From positions 1 to 33,618 of the forward strand of contig UQCQ01000017.1 in NCBI GenBank assembly GCA_900539595.1: a DNA stretch of 33,618 nucleotides, written 5' to 3'. Below, in pieces: positions 15,969 to 23,705 of this stretch. The position numbers were made by a program, and so were the translations under genes. The notes beneath the pieces are model-generated. The model saw only the letters and a program-made list of their open reading frames with translations, was not told where the DNA came from and ran no database searches. How positions within the stretch are numbered: position 1 is the stretch's first letter; each line of letters starts with the position of its first letter. The stretch is from an uncultured Mollicutes bacterium (GTDB taxonomy: Bacteria > Bacillota_I > Bacilli_A > RFN20 > CAG-826).

Positions 15969-17033
15969 ATGGATATCCGTTTGTTTGATTTTTATTTACC
16001 CGAATCCCAGATTGCCCAAACTCCTTTGAAAAAGAGAGACGAGGCTCGCTTAATGGTCGTTGACCGAGAACATCAAACGGTTGAAAACAAAGTTTTCCAC
16101 GATATTTTGGATTACCTTCGGCCGGGAGACGTTATGGTGCGTAACAACACCAAAGTCATTCCTGCTCGATTGATTGGCGTGAAGTCCGAAACCAAAGGAA
16201 AGGTAGAAGTTTTGCTTTTGCATGAAGTCCCGGAAGAAGGGGAGGACGTTTGGGAATGTCTTGTTGGCAACGCCCATTCCGTGCGCGTTGGCAGCCATTG
16301 CGATTTTGGCGATGGTAAATTAACCTGCGAATGCACCAAGGTTTTGCCAGAAGGCATCCGTCATATGCACTTTTCCTATTCGGGAATCTTCCTTGAGATT
16401 TTAGACCAATTAGGCTTAATGCCCCTTCCGCCTTATATTAAAAAGCAATGCGATGATAATTCCGATTATCAAACGGTTTACGCGAAAGTTCCCGGTTCGG
16501 CCGCTGCGCCCACCGCGGGATTCCATTTTACGGATGAGCTCTTCCAAAAAATCCAGGAAAAAGGCGTGGAGGTCTTAGATATCACTCTCAACATTGGTTT
16601 GGGTACTTTCCGCCCGGTTAAAGTGCAGGACACCAAAGAACATCACATGCATTCGGAGACTTATGAAATGGATGCCCATACTGCCGAACGCCTAAATTTG
16701 GCGAAAAAAGAAGGGCGAAGGATTATTGCTATTGGCACGACTTCCGTTCGTACTCTGGAATCGGTTTATCAAAAATATGGTGAATTCCGCGCCTGCCATG
16801 AAGCAACCTCGATTTTCATCTCCCCCGGTTATCATTATCAAGCCGTGGATGCGCTTGTTACCAATTTCCATTTGCCAAAAAGCACCTTGGTCATGCTTGT
16901 TTCGGCTTTTATGGGCAGGAAATGGACTTTGAAATGCTATGAAAAAGCCGTTCAAGACGGATATCGTTTCTTCAGCTTTGGAGACGCAATGTTTATTTAT
17001 GGCCATTACGATTATGACCATCAGGAGGAATAG
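15969..17033 (+). CDS. queA: S-adenosylmethionine:tRNA ribosyltransferase-isomerase
   Basis: A 354-residue cytosolic enzyme that transfers and isomerises the ribosyl group of SAM onto preQ1-34 of tRNA to make epoxyqueuosine. The N-terminus FDFYLPESQIAQTPLKKRDEARLMV is diagnostic, followed by GDVMVRNNTKVIPARLIG, YQTVYAKVPGSAAAPTAGFHFT, NIGLGTFRPV, IAIGTTSVRTLES and TNFHLPKSTL. Length is normal (about 340-350). The ATG begins right after the tgt stop (TAA at 15966-15968) with AAAGAGG as SD inside the tgt end. The product feeds QueH downstream. Confidence 0.96.
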   Translation: MDIRLFDFYLPESQIAQTPLKKRDEARLMVVDREHQTVENKVFHDILDYLRPGDVMVRNNTKVIPARLIGVKSETKGKVEVLLLHEVPEEGEDVWECLVGNAHSVRVGSHCDFGDGKLTCECTKVLPEGIRHMHFSYSGIFLEILDQLGLMPLPPYIKKQCDDNSDYQTVYAKVPGSAAAPTAGFHFTDELFQKIQEKGVEVLDITLNIGLGTFRPVKVQDTKEHHMHSETYEMDAHTAERLNLAKKEGRRIIAIGTTSVRTLESVYQKYGEFRACHEATSIFISPGYHYQAVDALVTNFHLPKSTLVMLVSAFMGRKWTLKCYEKAVQDGYRFFSFGDAMFIYGHYDYDHQEE

Positions 17034-17067
17034 CTTACGCGTATAGGCGCGTTGCCTTATTTATTTT

Positions 17068-17715
17068 ATGCGTGCGCGTAACGAAGATTACGAAATCTCT
17101 CTTGAAACGATTTCAAAAATCTCAGAAGGAACGAAACCAAAGCTCCTGCTGCACGCTTGCTGCGGGCCTTGTAGTTGCTTTCCTTTGACTTTCCTTTGCC
17201 AACATTTCAATGTGACGATTTACTACGGGAACAGCAACATTTATCCGTTTGAAGAATATGATCGCAGAAAAAAAGAACTAGAAGTCTTACTTCAGGATCT
17301 CAAAAAGGACGAGGGCTTGGAGGTTGGCCTTGTTATGCCGCCTTATGATCACGAGGAATACATGAAGGATCTTCGTCCCTTTGCCTTACAAAAGGAAGGG
17401 CGAACTCGTTGCTTCCTGTGCTATCGTAAGCGAATGGAAGAAGCCTATGATTACGCGGAAAGCCATGGGTTTGATTATTTCACGACGGTGATGACCATTT
17501 CCCGCCAAAAAAGTAGCCCCGTTTTAAATGCCATTGGCCTTGGATTAGAAAAACAACATAAGCATTGCCGTTATTTCATTTCCGATTTCAAAAAGAATGG
17601 GGGAATTGAAAAAGGGCGTCAAATTCGGTTGAAGTACGGGCTTTATAACCAGCTTTATTGTGGATGCGAATATTCGTTTCAAGCCATGAAAAAACGTTCC
17701 AATAATTCCAAATAA
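17068..17715 (+). CDS. queH: epoxyqueuosine reductase QueH
   Basis: A 215-residue cobalamin-independent enzyme that reduces epoxyqueuosine in tRNA to queuosine, the last step after QueA. Family cysteines are present: HACCGPCSCFP (residues 29-39), RCFLCYRKRMEEAY, and the C-terminal YCGCEYS; the YYGNSNIYP segment is characteristic. No SD lies near ATG 17068. The in-frame stop TAG at 17044-17046 rules out a long extension, and an AGGAGG sits 40 nt upstream inside the queA end. A small GC hairpin (17037-17052) lies in between. Co-localisation with tgt and queA confirms the pathway role. Confidence 0.93.
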   Translation: MRARNEDYEISLETISKISEGTKPKLLLHACCGPCSCFPLTFLCQHFNVTIYYGNSNIYPFEEYDRRKKELEVLLQDLKKDEGLEVGLVMPPYDHEEYMKDLRPFALQKEGRTRCFLCYRKRMEEAYDYAESHGFDYFTTVMTISRQKSSPVLNAIGLGLEKQHKHCRYFISDFKKNGGIEKGRQIRLKYGLYNQLYCGCEYSFQAMKKRSNNSK

Positions 17716-17865
17716 ATCGCCATTAAATATTTAAAACTTTGTGCATTGTGCACAAAAAATTTCTTTTTTTCTAAGTTTCTTCGATGCCGTCGAACCTTTT
17801 TTACGCGTGGATTTCCCATTTTTCAAAACATTCGTTAATTGCTACATTTTTTGAGAAAAAAAGAG
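17716..17865 (+). other. AT-rich spacer with a hairpin between queH and the S10 promoter
   Basis: A perfect 8-bp inverted repeat TTTGTGCA (17738-17745) / TGCACAAA (17749-17756) with a 3-nt loop is followed by an AT-rich tract containing T7 at about 17764-17770. It may terminate the queuosine operon or be an operator. A weaker extended -10 (TGC-TACATT, 17840-17848) could be a second promoter for the ribosomal operon. No gene is seen. Confidence 0.4.
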
Positions 17866-17894
17866 TTGACTACACCTAGGCGTGCGCGTATATT
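17866..17894 (+). promoter_or_regulatory. main S10-operon promoter
   Basis: TTGACT (17866-17871), exactly 17 nt, TATATT (17889-17894): the best promoter in the window. Transcription should start at about 17900. Confidence 0.85.
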
Positions 17895-17898
17895 TTCT

Positions 17899-18010
17899 AA
17901 CGCTGGCGCTTGCGTTGAACTGCGAGGTTGCCGACACACCCACAGGCGTTGTCATGAAAGGGTGGTCGGGGAATTCGCAGGGAACATTCGCCAAGAAGCC
18001 TGAAAAAACT
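17899..18010 (+). promoter_or_regulatory. structured S10-operon leader (possible r-protein autoregulatory RNA)
   Basis: The leader is about 124 nt. A 5' hairpin pairs AACGC (17899-17903) with GCGTT (17912-17916). Then a longer element has three nested helices: CTGCGA (17920-17925) / TCGCAG (17975-17980), CCGAC (17931-17935) / GTCGG (17965-17969), and ACCC (17938-17941) / GGGT (17960-17963), with a 5x5 internal loop and an 18-nt apical loop. S10 operons are regulated through such leaders by L4 in other bacteria; that role here is inferred. Confidence 0.55.
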
Positions 18011-18024
18011 AAGGAGGAACATTC

Positions 18025-18336
18025 ATGGCAAAAGAAAAAGCGATTCGCGTTCGCTTAACGGCTTATGACCACGAAATTCTTGATCAATCGGTTGAGAAGA
18101 TTCTGGCCGTTGCCAAAAAGACAAATGCCGGTGTGAAGGGACCCATCCCTCTACCGACGGAAAAGCAGGTCTACACGATTCTCCGCGCTACCTTCAAATA
18201 CAAGGATAGCCGTGAACAATTCGAGATCCGCACCCACAAGAGATTGGTTTACATCACCAATCCGCAAAAAGACACGGTCGATGCGTTGAGGAAGTTGGAT
18301 CTTCCCTCTGGCGTCGATATCGACATCAAGTTATAA
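18025..18336 (+). CDS. rpsJ: 30S ribosomal protein S10
   Basis: 103 residues, the usual length. It starts at ATG 18025 after a strong AAGGAGG (18011-18017). The core IRVRLTAYDHEILDQSVEKI...GPIPLPTEKQVYTILR...FEIRTHKRLVYI...LDLPSGVDIDIKL matches S10 throughout. It sits in the 30S head, and in other bacteria also joins the NusB/NusE antitermination complex. It is the first gene of the long ribosomal operon, directly under the folded leader. Confidence 0.98.
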   Translation: MAKEKAIRVRLTAYDHEILDQSVEKILAVAKKTNAGVKGPIPLPTEKQVYTILRATFKYKDSREQFEIRTHKRLVYITNPQKDTVDALRKLDLPSGVDIDIKL

Positions 18337-18350
18337 GGAGGACCACCATC

Positions 18351-19034
18351 ATGAAATCCATCATCGGACGCAAAGCGGGCATGACTGAGGTCTTCGCCGC
18401 CGACGGAACGATGTACCCCGTCACCGTCATCGAGGTTCTCCCCAACGTCATCGTTGACAAGAGAACCATCGAAAAGAATGGTTATGAAGCGCTCGTCGTC
18501 GGCTATGAAGACATGGCCGAACGCAGAGCCAACAAACCGGAAAAAGGACTCTTCAAGAAAGCCGGCGTCACCGTTAAAGAAGGGCTCTACGAGCTCAAGG
18601 GCGACGAAATCTACGGCAAGAATGTTGGCGAGACCTTGACCGCTGATATGTTCCAAGCTGGCGAAGTCGTCGACGTCATCGGCCACAACAAGGGACACGG
18701 CTATTCCGGCACCATCAAAAAGTGGAATATGCACATCGGACCCAAAGGACATGGTTCCGGCTACCACCGCGGCATCGGCTCCGTTGCCAACAACGGCCGT
18801 GACAACAACCGCATCATCCCTGGCAAACACATGTCTGGACACTGGGGACCCGAACAAGTCACCATCCAAAACGTCACCGTCATCGAGAGCAACCTTGAAA
18901 AAGGCTACATCCTCGTCAAGGGCGGCGTTCCCGGACCGAAGAAGAGCATCGTTATGCTTCGTTCCCCTGTCCGCGTTCAATTCAACAAACCGGAAGTCAA
19001 GCCCGCGCTTGATCTCACGAAGAAAGGAGAATAA
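18351..19034 (+). CDS. rplC: 50S ribosomal protein L3
   Basis: 227 residues. The N-terminus SIIGRKAGMTEVFAADGTMYPVTVIEV is diagnostic, and the long loop region (HGYSGTIKKWNM...GSGYHRGIGS, then GKHMSGHWGPEQVTIQNV) reaches toward the peptidyl-transferase centre. L3 binds domain VI of 23S rRNA early in assembly. GGAGG (18337-18341) starts right after the rpsJ stop. Slightly longer than the common 205-210 residues. Confidence 0.97.
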   Translation: MKSIIGRKAGMTEVFAADGTMYPVTVIEVLPNVIVDKRTIEKNGYEALVVGYEDMAERRANKPEKGLFKKAGVTVKEGLYELKGDEIYGKNVGETLTADMFQAGEVVDVIGHNKGHGYSGTIKKWNMHIGPKGHGSGYHRGIGSVANNGRDNNRIIPGKHMSGHWGPEQVTIQNVTVIESNLEKGYILVKGGVPGPKKSIVMLRSPVRVQFNKPEVKPALDLTKKGE

Positions 19035-19037
19035 ACC

Positions 19038-19685
19038 ATGGCTGCAGAAAAAAAGATCAGCTTAGCCGTCAAAACCTTGAATGGTGAAGATGCTGGCAAG
19101 GTTGAAGTCTCCGCTGACGTCTTCGGCGTCACCGACGTCAATCCGCAAGTCATCAAAGACGCGGTCACGGTCTATCGAGCGAATCTTCGCCAGGCCACCG
19201 CGAAAACCAAGAAACGTCACGAAGTCCACGGCACCAATAAAAAGCCCTGGAGACAAAAAGGAACTGGTCGCGCCCGTTCCGGCGACGTCAAGTCCCCGAT
19301 CTGGGTTGGCGGCGGAACCGTCTTCGGACCCGACGGCAATCAAAATTACAAACTTTCTCAAAATAAGAAAGCTCACAACCTCGCCCTTCGCGGCGTGTTG
19401 AGCGAGAAAGTCGCGGAAGGTGGAATCGTCGTCATCGATTCCCTCCAAGTCGAAAAAGTTTCGACCAAAGGATTCGCCGGCCATCTTAAGGCCCTCGGCC
19501 TCGCTGGCAAGAAGAACCTCGTCGTCACTGAATTCGAGAACGAAAATGTCGTCCTCTCCGCTCGCAACATCGACAAGCTCGTTGTTACGACCTCGGACAA
19601 CATCTCCGTCTACGACGTCCTCTACTTCGATAACATCATCGTTAGCAAGGACGGAATCAAGAACATCGAGGAGGCCTTGAAGTAA
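19038..19685 (+). CDS. rplD: 50S ribosomal protein L4
   Basis: 215 residues. It carries the conserved extended loop KKRHEVHGTNKKPWRQKGTGRARSGDVKSPIWVGGGTVFGP, which lines the exit tunnel where macrolide-resistance changes arise. L4 is the usual repressor of S10 operons via the leader RNA. The last codons GAG-GAG-GCC (19668-19676, Glu-Glu-Ala) supply the Shine-Dalgarno site for rplW, which starts 2 nt after the stop. Confidence 0.97.
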   Translation: MAAEKKISLAVKTLNGEDAGKVEVSADVFGVTDVNPQVIKDAVTVYRANLRQATAKTKKRHEVHGTNKKPWRQKGTGRARSGDVKSPIWVGGGTVFGPDGNQNYKLSQNKKAHNLALRGVLSEKVAEGGIVVIDSLQVEKVSTKGFAGHLKALGLAGKKNLVVTEFENENVVLSARNIDKLVVTTSDNISVYDVLYFDNIIVSKDGIKNIEEALK

Positions 19686-19686
19686 T

Positions 19687-20046
19687 ATGGCTGAAGAAAA
19701 GAAAACCGTGAAAGCGGAAAAAGTTGAGGAAAAGAAAGCTTCCTTCCCGAAGCCGACCGCCAAAGACTTCACCGTCATCGACTCTCCCATCATCACCGAG
19801 AAATCCATGGCCCTGATGCAGAACGAAAACAAAGTCACGATCAAAGTGGCGGGTTCTGCGAACAAAACCGAGATCAAATATGCCTTCGAGCATATCTTCC
19901 AAGTGAAGGTCGTCGATGTCAAAACCATCAACGTCCGTTCCAAAACCACGACGCGTGGTGGCCGTTACAAGGGCACCATCTCTGGCTACAAAAAAGCCAT
20001 CGTCACGGTTGCCGAAGGAAGCGCTGTTGATCTCTTCAAAGAGTAA
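19687..20046 (+). CDS. rplW: 50S ribosomal protein L23, with N-terminal Lys/Glu extension
   Basis: 119 residues against a usual 95-100. About 25 N-terminal residues (AEEKKTVKAEKVEEKK) are charged and probably disordered, before the core TVIDSPIITEKSMALM...NKTEIKYAFEHIFQVKVVDVKTINV. L23 sits at the tunnel exit and docks SRP, trigger factor and the SecYEG translocon, so an added tail would be near those partners. Its SD is inside the rplD end. A 65-nt AT-rich gap follows, the largest in this operon. Confidence 0.95.
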   Translation: MAEEKKTVKAEKVEEKKASFPKPTAKDFTVIDSPIITEKSMALMQNENKVTIKVAGSANKTEIKYAFEHIFQVKVVDVKTINVRSKTTTRGGRYKGTISGYKKAIVTVAEGSAVDLFKE

Positions 20047-20111
20047 GGAATCACCCTCTTATATATAAATAAAGATATATAGGAAAAGCATCCAATATAG
20101 GAGAACCAAGA
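20047..20111 (+). other. AT-rich intergenic spacer, possible internal promoter or processing site
   Basis: Contains TATATATAAATAAAGATA (20060-20077), which recurs inverted with one mismatch at 33351-33368. TATATA (20060-20065) is preceded at 19 nt by TTCAAA (20035-20040), a poor-spacing promoter candidate. TATATA...TATATA can also form an AU hairpin. AGGAGA just before rplB is its SD. Confidence 0.35.
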
Positions 20112-20945
20112 ATGGCTATTAGAACGTATCGTCCTTATACCAAGTCTCGTCGTTCCATGACGAACTCCACGTTTGAGGACATCACCAAATCCACTCCTGA
20201 AAAATCGTTGCTCGGCCGCGTCAAAAAGACCGGTGGCCGCAACAATCAGGGTAAAATCACCTGCCGTCACATCGGCGGTGGCAACAAGCGTCGCTATCGT
20301 ATCATCGACTTCCGTCGCCGCAAGGACAACATCCCCGCGACCGTCAAGGCGATCGAATACGATCCCAACCGCAACGCCAACATCGCGCTCATCTGCTATG
20401 CGGATGGCGTAAAGTCCTACATCCTTGAGCCGCAAAACCTCAAGGTTGGCGATGTGGTCATCTCGGGCGAAAAGACCGACATCAAAGTCGGCAACTGCCT
20501 CGAACTTCAAAACATTCCTGAAGGAACCTTCATCCATGGCCTCGAGCTTCAACCTGGCAAAGGCGCTCAAATGTGCCGTGCCGCCGGAACCTCGGCTCAG
20601 ATCCTTGGCAACGAAGGCAAATATGTCATCGTTCGCTTGGCTTCTGGCGAAGTCCGCAAGCTCCTCAAGAACTGCCGCGCTACCATCGGTATCGTTGGTA
20701 ACGAAGACTGGAACCTCATCAACCTCGGCAAAGCTGGTAAATCCCGCTGGAAGGGAACCCGCCCGACGGTCCGTGGTTCTGCCATGAACCCCTGCGATCA
20801 CCCTCATGGTGGTGGTGAAGGTAAGTGCCCGGTCGGACGTGATGCTCCTCGCAGCCCTTGGGGCAAGAGATGCCAAGGCGTCAAGACCCGTCATATGAAG
20901 AAGAATTCGACGCGTCTCATTGTCAGACGTGCTTCTAAGAAGTAA
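20112..20945 (+). CDS. rplB: 50S ribosomal protein L2
   Basis: 277 residues, normal length. Diagnostic stretches are GRNNQGKITCRHIGGGNKRRYR, GRAGTSAQ-type AAGTSAQILG, RLASGEVRKLLKNCRATIG, and the peptidyl-transferase-proximal VRGSAMNPCDHPHGGGEGKCPVGR with the essential His in DHPHGGGEG. L2 binds 23S domain IV and supports subunit joining. It is preceded by AGGAGA at about 7-nt spacing. Confidence 0.98.
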   Translation: MAIRTYRPYTKSRRSMTNSTFEDITKSTPEKSLLGRVKKTGGRNNQGKITCRHIGGGNKRRYRIIDFRRRKDNIPATVKAIEYDPNRNANIALICYADGVKSYILEPQNLKVGDVVISGEKTDIKVGNCLELQNIPEGTFIHGLELQPGKGAQMCRAAGTSAQILGNEGKYVIVRLASGEVRKLLKNCRATIGIVGNEDWNLINLGKAGKSRWKGTRPTVRGSAMNPCDHPHGGGEGKCPVGRDAPRSPWGKRCQGVKTRHMKKNSTRLIVRRASKK

Positions 20946-20963
20946 GGAAAGGAGAGATAGGAA

Positions 20964-21251
20964 ATGTCTCGTTCACTGAAAAAAGGCCCATTTGTGGATG
21001 AATACCTTCTCAAAAAGGTAGAAGCCAACCTCAAATCCGGCAAAAAAGAGATCATCAAGACATGGTCTCGCCGCTCGACGATCTATCCCGCCTTCGTCGA
21101 ACAAACCTTCGCGGTCTATAACGGCCACGAACACATCACCGTCTACGTCACCGAAGATATGGTCGGACACAAACTTGGCGAATTCGCCCCGACCCGTAAC
21201 TTCCCTGGCCACCACGGAAACAACGTCGGCGACCAAGCCGCTAAGAAATAA
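20964..21251 (+). CDS. rpsS: 30S ribosomal protein S19
   Basis: 95 residues, usual length. RSLKKGPFVDEYLLKKVE, IKTWSRRSTIYPAFV, FAVYNGHEHITVYVTEDMVGHKLGEFAPTR are all standard. It lies in the 30S head with S13 near the A-site tRNA. AAGGAG (about 20948-20953) serves as SD. Confidence 0.98.
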   Translation: MSRSLKKGPFVDEYLLKKVEANLKSGKKEIIKTWSRRSTIYPAFVEQTFAVYNGHEHITVYVTEDMVGHKLGEFAPTRNFPGHHGNNVGDQAAKK

Positions 21252-21262
21252 GGAGAAACATC

Positions 21263-21829
21263 ATGGCTGAAGAAGAAAAGAAGACCGTGAAAAAAGCTCC
21301 GGCGAAAAAGACGACCACGGCGAAGAAGGCCCCGGTGAAAAAACCCGCTGCCAAGAAAGCCGAGAAGAAAGAAACCGAAACCGTTAAGGAAGAAGCGGTG
21401 AAGGAAGTCGAAACCAAAGAAGCGAAGAAAGCTGCCAAACAGGCTGCTAAAGAAGCGAAGAAGGCCCCAGTGGCCCCGGAAAAACCGGCCGTCACCGAAG
21501 CTCACGCCTTCGCCCGCGATGTCCGCGTCACTCCGCGCAAAGTCCGTCTTGTGATTGACCTTGTCCGCGGCAAAGACGTCAAGGACGCGCTCGCCATCCT
21601 CGCGATCACCAACAAAGCGGCGGTGACCCCGGTGGAAAAACTCATCAAGAGCGCCGCTGCTAACGCCATCAACAACTTCCACATGGATGGCAGCAAGCTC
21701 TACATCAGTGAAATCCAAGTCAGCGATGGCTTGAAGATCAAGCGTTACATCCCGCGTGCTAGAGGTTCTGCCTCTGGCATCATCAAACGTAACGCCAACA
21801 TCCGCATCACCGTGAAGGAAAGGAACTAA
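21263..21829 (+). CDS. rplV: 50S ribosomal protein L22 with ~80-residue histone-like N-terminal tail
   Basis: 188 residues, while L22 is usually about 110. Residues 1-80 are a Lys/Ala/Glu/Pro-rich low-complexity tail (KKAPAKKTTTAKKAPVKKPAAKK and similar), reminiscent of histone H1 tails, before the normal core from ~82 (AFARDVRVTPRKVRLVIDLVRGKDV...IKRYIPRARGSASGI...RITVKERN). The start at ATG 21263 is supported by an AAGGAG in correct spacing, so the tail is translated. L22 lines the exit tunnel; its N-terminus is on the outer face, so the tail would extend from the ribosome surface. Confidence 0.95.
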   Translation: MAEEEKKTVKKAPAKKTTTAKKAPVKKPAAKKAEKKETETVKEEAVKEVETKEAKKAAKQAAKEAKKAPVAPEKPAVTEAHAFARDVRVTPRKVRLVIDLVRGKDVKDALAILAITNKAAVTPVEKLIKSAAANAINNFHMDGSKLYISEIQVSDGLKIKRYIPRARGSASGIIKRNANIRITVKERN

Positions 21830-21848
21830 GGAGGGTCGCGATAAAACT

Positions 21849-22619
21849 ATGGGACATAAAGTTAATGCCGTTGGCATGCGCGTTGGTATCAACCGCGACT
21901 GGAGTTCGAAATGGTACGCTCCGAAGAAAGACTACGGAACCTACATCAATGAGGACATCGCCATCCGCCGCTACCTTGAAAAAGCTGCGAAATCTGCGAT
22001 GCTCTCCCGCGTCGAGATTGGCCGCGTTAAAACCGACAAAGGCCATGACGTCAAAATCAAATTGTTCGTTGCTCGTCCTGGCGAAGTCCTTGGACAAGAA
22101 GGATCGAACAAGGAGAAGATCGTTAACGATCTCAAGCGCATTGTGAAATCTGGCAATCCTCAACTCGACGTTGTGGAAATCAAAAACCCGGACCTCGATG
22201 CCAACCTTATGGCTCAATGGATTGCAAGCGAACTCGAAAATCGCGCCGCCTTCCGTTCGACCATGAAGAAAGCCATTCAAAGAATGCGCCGCGCTGGTGC
22301 TAAGGGATGCAAAACCCTCTGCTCCGGCCGCCTTGGCGGAGCGGAAATCGCTCGTGCCGAAGGATACAAAGAGGGCGTCGTTCCTCTACACACCATCCGT
22401 GCTGACATCGACTTCGCTCATGTCACCGCTCAGACGACCTATGGAAACATCGGCGTCAAGGTGTGGATCTGCCGTTCCTTGAACAAAGAAGACTTGGCCA
22501 TCCCCAACGAGGATGCCCCGGCCATGACCCGCGGAGGATTCCGCGCCAATGACCGCCGCGGCGCTCGTCGTCCGGAACGCAAAGGAGGAAGCGAAAATGC
22601 TGCAGCCAAAGCGCGTTAA
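21849..22619 (+). CDS. rpsC: 30S ribosomal protein S3
   Basis: 256 residues (typical 215-230). MGHKVNAVGMRVGINRDWSSKWY is the standard start, followed by the KH domain with RPGEVLGQEGSNKEKI (GxxG-like loop), and a C-terminal domain with RRAGAKGCKTLCSGRLGGAEIARAEG. A basic tail (RRGARRPERKGGSENAAAKAR) extends the C-terminus. It lines the mRNA entry channel with helicase activity. The last 23 nt overlap rplP, and the codons for KGG embed the AAAGGAGG SD of rplP. Confidence 0.97.
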   Translation: MGHKVNAVGMRVGINRDWSSKWYAPKKDYGTYINEDIAIRRYLEKAAKSAMLSRVEIGRVKTDKGHDVKIKLFVARPGEVLGQEGSNKEKIVNDLKRIVKSGNPQLDVVEIKNPDLDANLMAQWIASELENRAAFRSTMKKAIQRMRRAGAKGCKTLCSGRLGGAEIARAEGYKEGVVPLHTIRADIDFAHVTAQTTYGNIGVKVWICRSLNKEDLAIPNEDAPAMTRGGFRANDRRGARRPERKGGSENAAAKAR

Positions 22620-23148
22620 ATACCGTCGCCCCCACGGATTAAGCTATGAGGGCAAAGCCAAGGGTGGAACCACCGTCGACTTCGGCGAATATGGTTTGAT
22701 GGCCCTTGAAGGTGCTTACATCACCGATCACCAAATCGAATCCGCTCGTATCGTGCTCGCCCGTTATACGGACCGCGCCGGAAAAGTTTGGATCCGTATC
22801 TTCCCGCATCACGCTCTTACCAAGAAGCCTGCCGAAGTCCGTATGGGTTCCGGTAAAGGCAGCCCGGAAGGCTGGGCGGCCGTCGTCAAAGCCGGCACCG
22901 TCATGTTCGAAATTGGCGGCATCGACCCGAAGATTGCTACGGAGGCGCTTCGCCTTGCTGGTTACAAGCTCCCCGTCAAGACCAAGGTTGTGAAACGCAC
23001 CAAGGCCTTGTCCCAGGCAGACTTGCTCAAGATGGAAGAAGCCCACGCTTCCTCCGTCGAAGCCCTCGAAGCCGAAGAAGGCATTGAGAAAACCACGGTC
23101 GCGGATACCGGAAACGATACCCCCGCACCCGCTGAGGAGGCCAAATAA
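22597..23148 (+). CDS. rplP: 50S ribosomal protein L16 with C-terminal acidic tail
   Basis: 183 residues, usually 135-145. It starts at ATG 22597 with LQPKRVKYRRPHGLSYEGKAKGG, the family N-terminus; the longer frame from 22549 lies inside rpsC and is rejected because AAAGGAGG (22580-22587) stands just before 22597. The core has GSGKGSPEGWAAVVKAGTVMFEIGG. About 40 extra residues end in TPAPAEEAK. L16 organises the A-site tRNA region. The end GCTGAGGAGGCC-AAA-TAATG both closes the protein and provides the SD and overlapping start of rpmC. Confidence 0.95.
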   Translation: MLQPKRVKYRRPHGLSYEGKAKGGTTVDFGEYGLMALEGAYITDHQIESARIVLARYTDRAGKVWIRIFPHHALTKKPAEVRMGSGKGSPEGWAAVVKAGTVMFEIGGIDPKIATEALRLAGYKLPVKTKVVKRTKALSQADLLKMEEAHASSVEALEAEEGIEKTTVADTGNDTPAPAEEAK

Positions 23149-23151
23149 TGG
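23131..23151 (+). repeat. 21-nt gene-end repeat, copy 1 (rplP end / rpmC start)
   Basis: Identical base for base to 23688-23708. It encodes Ala-Glu-Glu-Ala-Lys-stop; GAGGAGG (23134-23140) is the SD and TAATG overlaps stop and next start. Confidence 0.9.
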
Positions 23152-23348
23152 AAATCAAAGATATCCGCGCATTGACCCCGGAAGAGCTCAATGCCAAGAT
23201 CTACGATCTCAAGCAACACCTCTTCGAACTCCGCCGCAAGAAAGCGGTTGGCAGCTTGGAGAACGGCAATGAGATCCACACTGCTCGCAAAGATCTTGCG
23301 AAATGTGAAACCGTTAAGCGCGAACGCGAGCTTAACATCGCTAAGTAA
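23148..23348 (+). CDS. rpmC: 50S ribosomal protein L29
   Basis: 66 residues, normal. The two-helix sequence IKDIRALTPEELNAKIYDLKQHLFELRRKKAVGSLENGNEIHTARKDLAKCETVKRERE is typical. It lies next to L23 at the tunnel exit. Its ATG overlaps the rplP stop by one base (TAATG), with the SD encoded by the rplP tail. Confidence 0.96.
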   Translation: MEIKDIRALTPEELNAKIYDLKQHLFELRRKKAVGSLENGNEIHTARKDLAKCETVKRERELNIAK

Positions 23349-23363
23349 TCAAGGAGACCAATC

Positions 23364-23705
23364 ATGGAAAGAAATCATCGCTTCTCCGTTCAAGGTGTTG
23401 TCACCTCGACGAAAATGAATAAGACGATTGTTGTCACCGTCTCCACCGAACGCAACCACCCGCTCTACGGCAAACGCGTCGGTTATTCCAAGAAATACTA
23501 CGCCCACGATGAAAACAACGCCGCCAATGTCGGCGACGTCGTCACCATCATGGCGACCCGTCCGCTCTCCAAGATGGTTCGCTTCCGTCTTGTGAGCATC
23601 GACCAAAAAGTTGTCACGGCTGAAAATGCCGCGGAAGCTGAAACGAAGCTCGAAGAAGCCGAAGGCTCCTCCGAAGTGGTCGCTCCGGCTGAGGAGGCCA
23701 AATAA
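23364..23705 (+). CDS. rpsQ: 30S ribosomal protein S17 with C-terminal acidic tail
   Basis: 113 residues, usually about 85. The OB-fold core is FSVQGVVTSTKMNKTIVVTVSTERNHPLYGKRVGYSKKYYAHDENNAANVGDVVTIMATRPLSKMVRFRLV. From ~82 an Ala/Glu-rich tail ends VVAPAEEAK, matching the end of L16. It is a primary 16S binder. The tail codons again carry the SD for the following gene, rplN. Confidence 0.95.
   Translation: MERNHRFSVQGVVTSTKMNKTIVVTVSTERNHPLYGKRVGYSKKYYAHDENNAANVGDVVTIMATRPLSKMVRFRLVSIDQKVVTAENAAEAETKLEEAEGSSEVVAPAEEAK

Noticed and set aside
17954..18058. 34-codon ORF starting in the S10 leader and running into rpsJ in another frame
   Set aside because: No SD before ATG 17954, which lies in the apical loop of the leader structure, and it overlaps rpsJ out of frame.
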